A stretch of DNA of 64,000 nt from Allacma fusca. Lineage: Eukaryota; Arthropoda; Collembola; Symphypleona; Sminthuridae. The stretch spans positions 74,985,508-75,049,507 of the forward strand of contig OX359246.1 in NCBI GenBank assembly GCA_947179485.1, written 5' to 3'. Below are positions 58,781 through 64,000 of this stretch, piece after piece (the first letter of the stretch is position 1; every line of letters starts with the position of its first letter). The notes under the pieces were generated by a model. The model made no database searches, was not told the origin of the DNA, and saw only the letters and a program-made list of their open reading frames with translations. The translations under genes were made by a program, and so were the position numbers.

Positions 58781-59876
58781 AGTAATACCGAAATATTTTC
58801 CGAATATGTCACTTCATATCCGATCTCGACACTGAAAATAATTCTTGTAGAAAATTTAAATCCGGATAAAATTATTGTTCCCAGTATTATCACCACTAGA
58901 CACGTATTTATATGTATCAGATTGTTCCATGGCGAGCTATGGAATTTCCTACAGGCGATAGGAACCCTGACCGTGAGGTTAGGTTCAAATAGGACGTCAG
59001 CGGAACCAGATGGAAGCAATTATGACACTAATTAATTCACGAGGAAGTAACCCAAAGGACAACCCTAATGCAGTAGCAGAAAGAGATATCCCAGAATCTA
59101 AATTAATAACTAGCGCCTCGTGAGAAAGTAATAGATATCTAGCTGGCCATGCTCTACATTTCAGACTAACCCAAAGTTGGGCACATTCCCTACATTTATG
59201 TATAAATATACGCATTTTTTTGTGTATGTTCACACATTTTCCGAATATTTGTATGCAATATGTGTAGGCTGCATGTTTCCCCTAAAAAATGTATGATATA
59301 AGTATGTATGCTAAGAATACTGTATGTACGAGTATGTATGTTTAAAAGGCCGGGAGATTTAGGTATGTATTTATACACCGTGTATGTTCAGCGAGCTCCA
59401 TCTGTATTTTGTTGACACGGTCTGTGTCTATTGGGCTATTCGCATTTATTATTTCTGCTGAAATCCAAACGATTTCTATACGTTTTGACTGAAACCTACT
59501 AGAAATTAATAATTTTAAACTTAACTAATGAACTATATACACGCGCCAAGCCATGCTGCATTAGTTTTTATAAAGGTTCAGAACGTTCAACATACACTTT
59601 TATAGGCACACGTACATATATATATTTATGCATACATTTATTTATATGCTGCATATATATGTATGATTAAATTTCTGGAAAAATGTATGTACGCAAAATG
59701 TATGCTCTTGTAAACTATAAAATGGATGTACGATTTAGGATAGGAATTTTTTTGCCCAGCTTTGGACTAACCCAAGACCCTATACAGTGAATTCCCTATA
59801 TAGTGGTTTCCTCTTAGTTGGCATTCCCTCTTTAATGGCATCAAAAAACCCTCCCTAGAGGTTTGCAATGTTAAAG
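58781..59876. other. Intergenic; short tatgtatg-rich patches
   Basis: 58781-59035 is open on both strands without recognised content. 59170-59370 and 59600-59720 are rich in atgtatgta words. No gene was seen. Confidence 0.35.
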
Positions 59877-59884
59877 GTATACAG

Positions 59885-60503
59885 CAAAGATGCACATATG
59901 TGTCCACATTCCTATAACCTTCCTATAAATGAGAACTATGCATACATCCTACATATCCTATTTAAAGTAATGGATAACTCTCGATCCCTCTATATATAGA
60001 TAAAGGATTGTCAAGCCTACTCAAGCTGCCTACCTATTTCCTATACAGGATACAATAGGAGCATGCAAGCCTATTCCTATCCTATAAATTTTATTCTGTG
60101 GGACTTAAGCACAAGCAAATTAAGCACGTTGAATGCAATCGTGAAACATTGTTTAATACAAAATACATGTTTCTACACGAAACAGTATTTACGTTTGTCC
60201 ATGGATGCCTCTTGGTGCGCACTGTTCGCAGTTTATTTTCGTTTGTTTTCAATTATCCGACATACATATACACTAAAACCGAGGATTCCTTCCTATATTT
60301 TAGGCAACATTTATATGAAGAAAAGTCCGGCCTATATTCCTTATACTTGCGTTACAAAAGGCTGCCTATCCTATTCCTATTTTTTCACGCTGAAGACTAT
60401 TCGGTTACTATCCTATCCTACCTACATAAGAAGCTTAATTTTAATGCATATCCTATTTATATGCCTATAAGCCCTATCCTTGGAGGAAGGATGTGCATCT
60501 TTG
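59885..60503. mobile_element. Non-autonomous hAT-type element, TSD GTATACAG/GTATATAG
   Basis: A perfect 13-bp terminal inverted repeat CAAAGATGCACAT is flanked by GTATACAG (59877-59884) and GTATATAG (60504-60511), one mismatch. The ends resemble those of the element at 58.2 kb, and the body is again CCTAT/ATAGG words. Overlapping open frames in it arise from the stop-poor word and are not genes. Confidence 0.85.
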
Positions 60504-60652
60504 GTATATAGTGGCACCCGCTATAATGGTATTCCTCGTGGAAATACTACTGTGAATCCTGTTCTGGTGTATGATGAATAATTTATAGTAGCTTAACTTT
60601 ACTTCATTTTCAAAGTAGAGGCCAGTTTAATGTGACATTATAGAGGGAATAG

Positions 60653-61045
60653 GGTACGAAATTTTGGCCGACTTCCGACTTTAGTCGGCTGATTCTGGCC
60701 GACTAAAGTCGGGTATTTTCAGATTTTGGCCGACCTTAAATTCTGGATTTTAGCCTACTTCCGACTTCAATAAGACTTTGGCCGACCCGACTTGAACAGA
60801 TTTAGCCGACTTCCGAATTGGTCGGAAATCGGAAGTTCATTTGAACCTCAAGTCGGCCAAAATTAGCCGACGTGAGTCGGATATTATCGGATTTTAGCCG
60901 ATTAAGTCGGATGATTTTGGCCGTCCCAAGTCGGCTGTAATAGATTCTGGCCGACTTGAAATATACAGAAATTCTGCCGACTTCCGACTTATGCTTGGAT
61001 TTTAGCCGACTTCCGACTAAGTCGGTTAATTCTAGCCGACTTGGT
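60653..61045. repeat. GCCGACTTCCGAC-word repeat, probable decayed element
   Basis: Dense array of ttggccgacttccgacttaagtcgg words in both orientations. The left edge may be TAGGGTACGAAATTTTGG. No matching right terminus or target duplication was found. Confidence 0.6.
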
Positions 61046-61289
61046 TTTTTTAAGAGAGAGAAGAAGCAAAGAACACAGAGTAAGGTTTTATGACGGTGGT
61101 TGCTAATTTCTATCACAACATCACATTGTCACGATATCACATTTTCTTAAAAACATTAAATACCTTGAATGGATTTTATATAGAGTTGCCAAAGAAGGAA
61201 TGCACTGATTGTGAACTAGTAGGAATTATTCGGTCTGTTTTTTGAATTTTGGCACGGTCTGGACCAAGCGCAGGATTATTACAAAGATG
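61046..61289. other. Intergenic, no feature seen
   Basis: Short AT-rich spacer. Confidence 0.3.
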
Positions 61290-61640
61290 TGCTACACTGT
61301 TTCATGGGGTCGGATTTTTGTGGGAGCACGGCAAGATTCTTCCCAGGCAAAAATATTTCTGGCAGGGAAAATCACAAAGGGAAGGGATTCTAGTTTACAA
61401 ACAGGGATTTTAAAAATCGTTGATCTTTGTTTGGCAGGGATTTTCAAATTTTTTGACGTGTTTCAGGGGAAGTTGTTAGGCAAACAGGGATTTTTAGATT
61501 GGTTGAATTTATTTGACAGGGATTTGACTGGTATTTGTAGGCAAATTATTTTTGCCAACAGGGATTTTGAAAGTCGTTAGCCTTTTTTTCAGCAAGGAAT
61601 TTTGAATTCATTGTGGACCTTCAGGAGGGACATTTGACTC
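61290..61640 (+). repeat. Dispersed 'cagggattt' repeat, copy 2
   Basis: Plus-strand copy of the segment found inverted at 1790-2195. The cagggattt words occur every 40-60 bp. The 112-codon frame at 61242-61580 runs through it and is treated as non-coding. Confidence 0.6.
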
Positions 61641-61728
61641 AGCAGGGAAATTCATAAATTGTCTTCTGTACAGATTTGCCGAGAAGACAGAGATTCGATA
61701 GAGAGAATCCGACTTCTACTGTTTACCA

Positions 61729-62420
61729 CAAAGGTGGGCAAATAGGTTACCTCGCCTATATCCTACATTTATTTGTAATACCCGATCCTGCCTACAATAT
61801 CCTACATTAGTGTTGATAAAAAAAATTTACCGACATATATGGACGGATTATTCGCCTATTTTTATGATGCCTACTTTTGAAAAAAGAAAACTATTGCCTA
61901 CATATACGCCTACATATTCTTAAAAAAATCCATTGCCTACATTTACGCCTACATAATTTAGCATATATTTGCGTCTATGAGTAATATGTAACAGTCTGTA
62001 GGAAATCTATGATGATACAGGAACGCCTGTTGTCCCCCTACACAAGCATTTACCTTATGTCAATTGAGATTTTCCCGGTGTTATATGTTTTATTAATTCA
62101 TCACTAACTTACAATTAGGTATATCATACACAATTAAAGTGGCCCCACTAACAATAAGATAGTTATGTATAGTATGTATTATCAGGATAACTAATTTTAA
62201 TACCACGAGAAAATTAAACAAATTTTTAACTTATGACTTCACTTAAAAACAACATTAATTTCCTAGCTATTAATCAATTTTAGTAAAAAATTTAAGGAAG
62301 CACTATGTAAACAGTAGAAAATGTCCAAAGCATAGTGTGTACATCAACCTAACATAAATGCATGTAAAATGTTCGCCTACATTTAGCCTACATTTATATT
62401 GATAAGTTATTATGCCCAAC
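61729..62420. mobile_element. hAT-type element, copy cut by the assembly gap
   Basis: Starts CAAAGGTGGGCA after GTTTACCA (61721-61728) and continues with 'cctacatttacgcctaca' words up to the N run. The sequence 61633-62420 is the same as 62621-63412 apart from four single-base homopolymer differences, so this is probably an assembly duplicate of the next element. Confidence 0.7.
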
Positions 62421-62620
62421 NNNNNNNNNNNNNNNNNNNNNNNNNNNNNNNNNNNNNNNNNNNNNNNNNNNNNNNNNNNNNNNNNNNNNNNNNNNNNNNN
62501 NNNNNNNNNNNNNNNNNNNNNNNNNNNNNNNNNNNNNNNNNNNNNNNNNNNNNNNNNNNNNNNNNNNNNNNNNNNNNNNNNNNNNNNNNNNNNNNNNNNN
62601 NNNNNNNNNNNNNNNNNNNN
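62421..62620. other. Assembly gap (200 N)
   Basis: A run of 200 undetermined bases, flanked on both sides by the same 0.79-kb sequence. Confidence 0.99.
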
Positions 62621-62716
62621 TTTGACTCAGCAGGGAAATTCATAAATTGTCTTCTGTACAGATTTGCCGAGAAGACAGAGATTCGATAGAGAGAATCCGA
62701 CTTCTACTGTTTACCA

Positions 62717-63544
62717 CAAAGGTGGGCAAAATAGGTTACCTCGCCTATATCCTACATTTATTTGTAATACCCGATCCTGCCTACAATATCCCTACATTAG
62801 TGTTGATAAAAAAAATTTACCGACATATATGGACGGATTATTCGCCTATTTTTATGATGCCTACTTTTGAAAAAAGAAAACTATTGCCTACATATACGCC
62901 TACATATTCTTAAAAAAATCCATTGCCTACATTTACGCCTACATAATTTTAGCATATATTTGCGTCTATGAGTAATATGTAACAGTCTGTAGGAAATCTA
63001 TGATGATACAGGAACGCCTGTTGTCCCCCTACACAAGCATTTACCTTATGTCAAATTGAGATTTTCCCGGTGTTATATGTTTTATTAATTCATCACTAAC
63101 TTACAATTAGGTATATCATACACAATTAAAGTGGCCCCACTAACAATAAGATAGTTATGTATAGTATGTATTATCAGGATAACTAATTTTAATACCACGA
63201 GAAAATTAAACAAATTTTTAACTTATGACTTCACTTAAAAACAACATTAATTTCCTAGCTATTAATCAATTTTAGTAAAAAATTTAAGGAAGCACTATGT
63301 AAACAGTAGAAAATGTCCAAAGCATAGTGTGTACATCAACCTAACATAAATGCATGTAAAATGTTCGCCTACATTTAGCCTACATTTATATTGATAAGTT
63401 ATTATGCCCAACACATTTTATAGGCATTCTACACAACAAGTTATCCCCCTATCCTATAATGACTACAATTAACACGGGAATTTTTTTGCAGCCTATATTT
63501 TGCCTACTTGTAGGCCCTACATGTAGGGGAGGCACCCACCATTG
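62717..63544. mobile_element. Non-autonomous hAT-type element, TSD GTTTACCA
   Basis: A perfect 8-bp target duplication GTTTACCA lies at 62709-62716 and 63545-63552. The ends are CAAAGGTGGGCA and the inverse of CAATGGTGGGTG. The body has GCCTACAT/ATGTAGGC words near both ends and a unique AT-rich centre. It belongs with the elements at 58.2 and 59.9 kb. Confidence 0.85.
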
Positions 63545-63552
63545 GTTTACCA

Positions 63553-63875
63553 GGGAATAAATCGCTTTCACAAGTTCAAAATCAATATCAAAAGTGAAAA
63601 CGGTCACTTTACAAATCCAATTCAGAGGGCCGCAGCATGACCCAGGAATTGTGAGTACAATTTTGTCACTATCGTGAAAGTGATGATTGGTGTATGCTTG
63701 TATGAGAAATAAATTTTACAACACCGTGTACTCTGATTTGTTTAAAAGCAATGGCGGGCTTGAAGTTTTTTAAAATACTATTAATAACAACTTTTGCAGG
63801 ATGTTTGATACAATATAGTATTACGATAGAAACTATGATTATAAGTTTTCTCTGACAAAATACTGAAGTATTTTT
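63553..63875. other. Intergenic, no feature seen
   Basis: Short spacer; the minus frame at 63669-63908 matches nothing known. Confidence 0.3.
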
Positions 63876-64000
63876 CAGGTGCGGGTAGCCACGCAATACG
63901 TGAACCAAAAATACCTGACATGCGGATATTAACTAGCATCCTGAGGGCCAAGTTCGGGTCGACGAAATAATTAACAGATACAGGTCGGGTGTAGGTACGG
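63876..64000. repeat. Edge of another CAGGTACGGGTCG-word element
   Basis: ttcaggtgcgggt, aaaaatacctgacatgcgg and caggtcgggtgtaggtacgg resemble the body of the element at 1.2-2.6 kb. It runs off the right edge, so its termini cannot be judged. Confidence 0.5.

Noticed and set aside
60063..60511. Two overlapping 135-137-codon open frames
   Set aside because: They lie inside a hAT-type MITE and result from the stop-poor CCTAT word.
61242..61580. 112-codon plus-strand open frame
   Set aside because: It runs through the dispersed cagggattt repeat, which also occurs inverted at 1.8-2.2 kb without a matching open frame.

Overview
The window is nuclear DNA of a metazoan, most likely an arthropod. 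It is AT-rich, its genes are split by short GT-AG introns, and it carries an arthropod-style tandem cluster of ELOVL6-type fatty-acid elongases. Many non-autonomous DNA transposons fill the spaces. The species cannot be fixed from the sequence; a springtail or similar hexapod is only a guess. No bacterial, tRNA, rRNA or CRISPR features were seen.

Layout. (1) 0-4.1 kb: the 5' part of a minus-strand coiled-coil protein gene that runs off the left edge, with a start codon apparently split by an intron, and a minus-strand Cys/His-rich terminal exon just to its right. (2) 4.1-22.2 kb: no convincing gene. It holds hAT-type MITEs (4.6 and 6.4 kb, the second with another nested inside), a 60-bp AGGTCA-rich minisatellite, a CAAGTT-word repeat field and AT-rich degenerate repeats. 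(3) 22.25-31.9 kb: a four-exon plus-strand gene for a 175-residue four-helix membrane protein; its 7.7-kb first intron is full of 23-bp and 57-bp tandem repeats. (4) 31.97-36.3 kb: three hAT-type elements. (5) 37.8-56.6 kb: three tandem, co-oriented, apparently intact ELOVL6-like genes (A, B, C), each with five coding exons and identical intron positions and phases. A relic of a fourth copy's last exon lies behind A, within a diverged segmental duplication. Intron 2 of gene B carries a perfect 155-bp inverted repeat, and a 1.36-kb foldback element lies between B and C. (6) 56.6-64 kb: a cluster of related hAT-type MITEs and a 200-N gap flanked by a 0.79-kb near-identical duplication that looks like an assembly artefact.

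The elongases should act in the ER condensation step of long-chain fatty-acid elongation. Tandem paralogues in arthropods commonly supply cuticular-lipid or hydrocarbon precursors; that role here is inference. The most unusual theme is the transposon architecture. At least ten elements with 8-bp target duplications and short terminal inverted repeats have bodies built almost wholly from one family-specific, often self-complementary short word.
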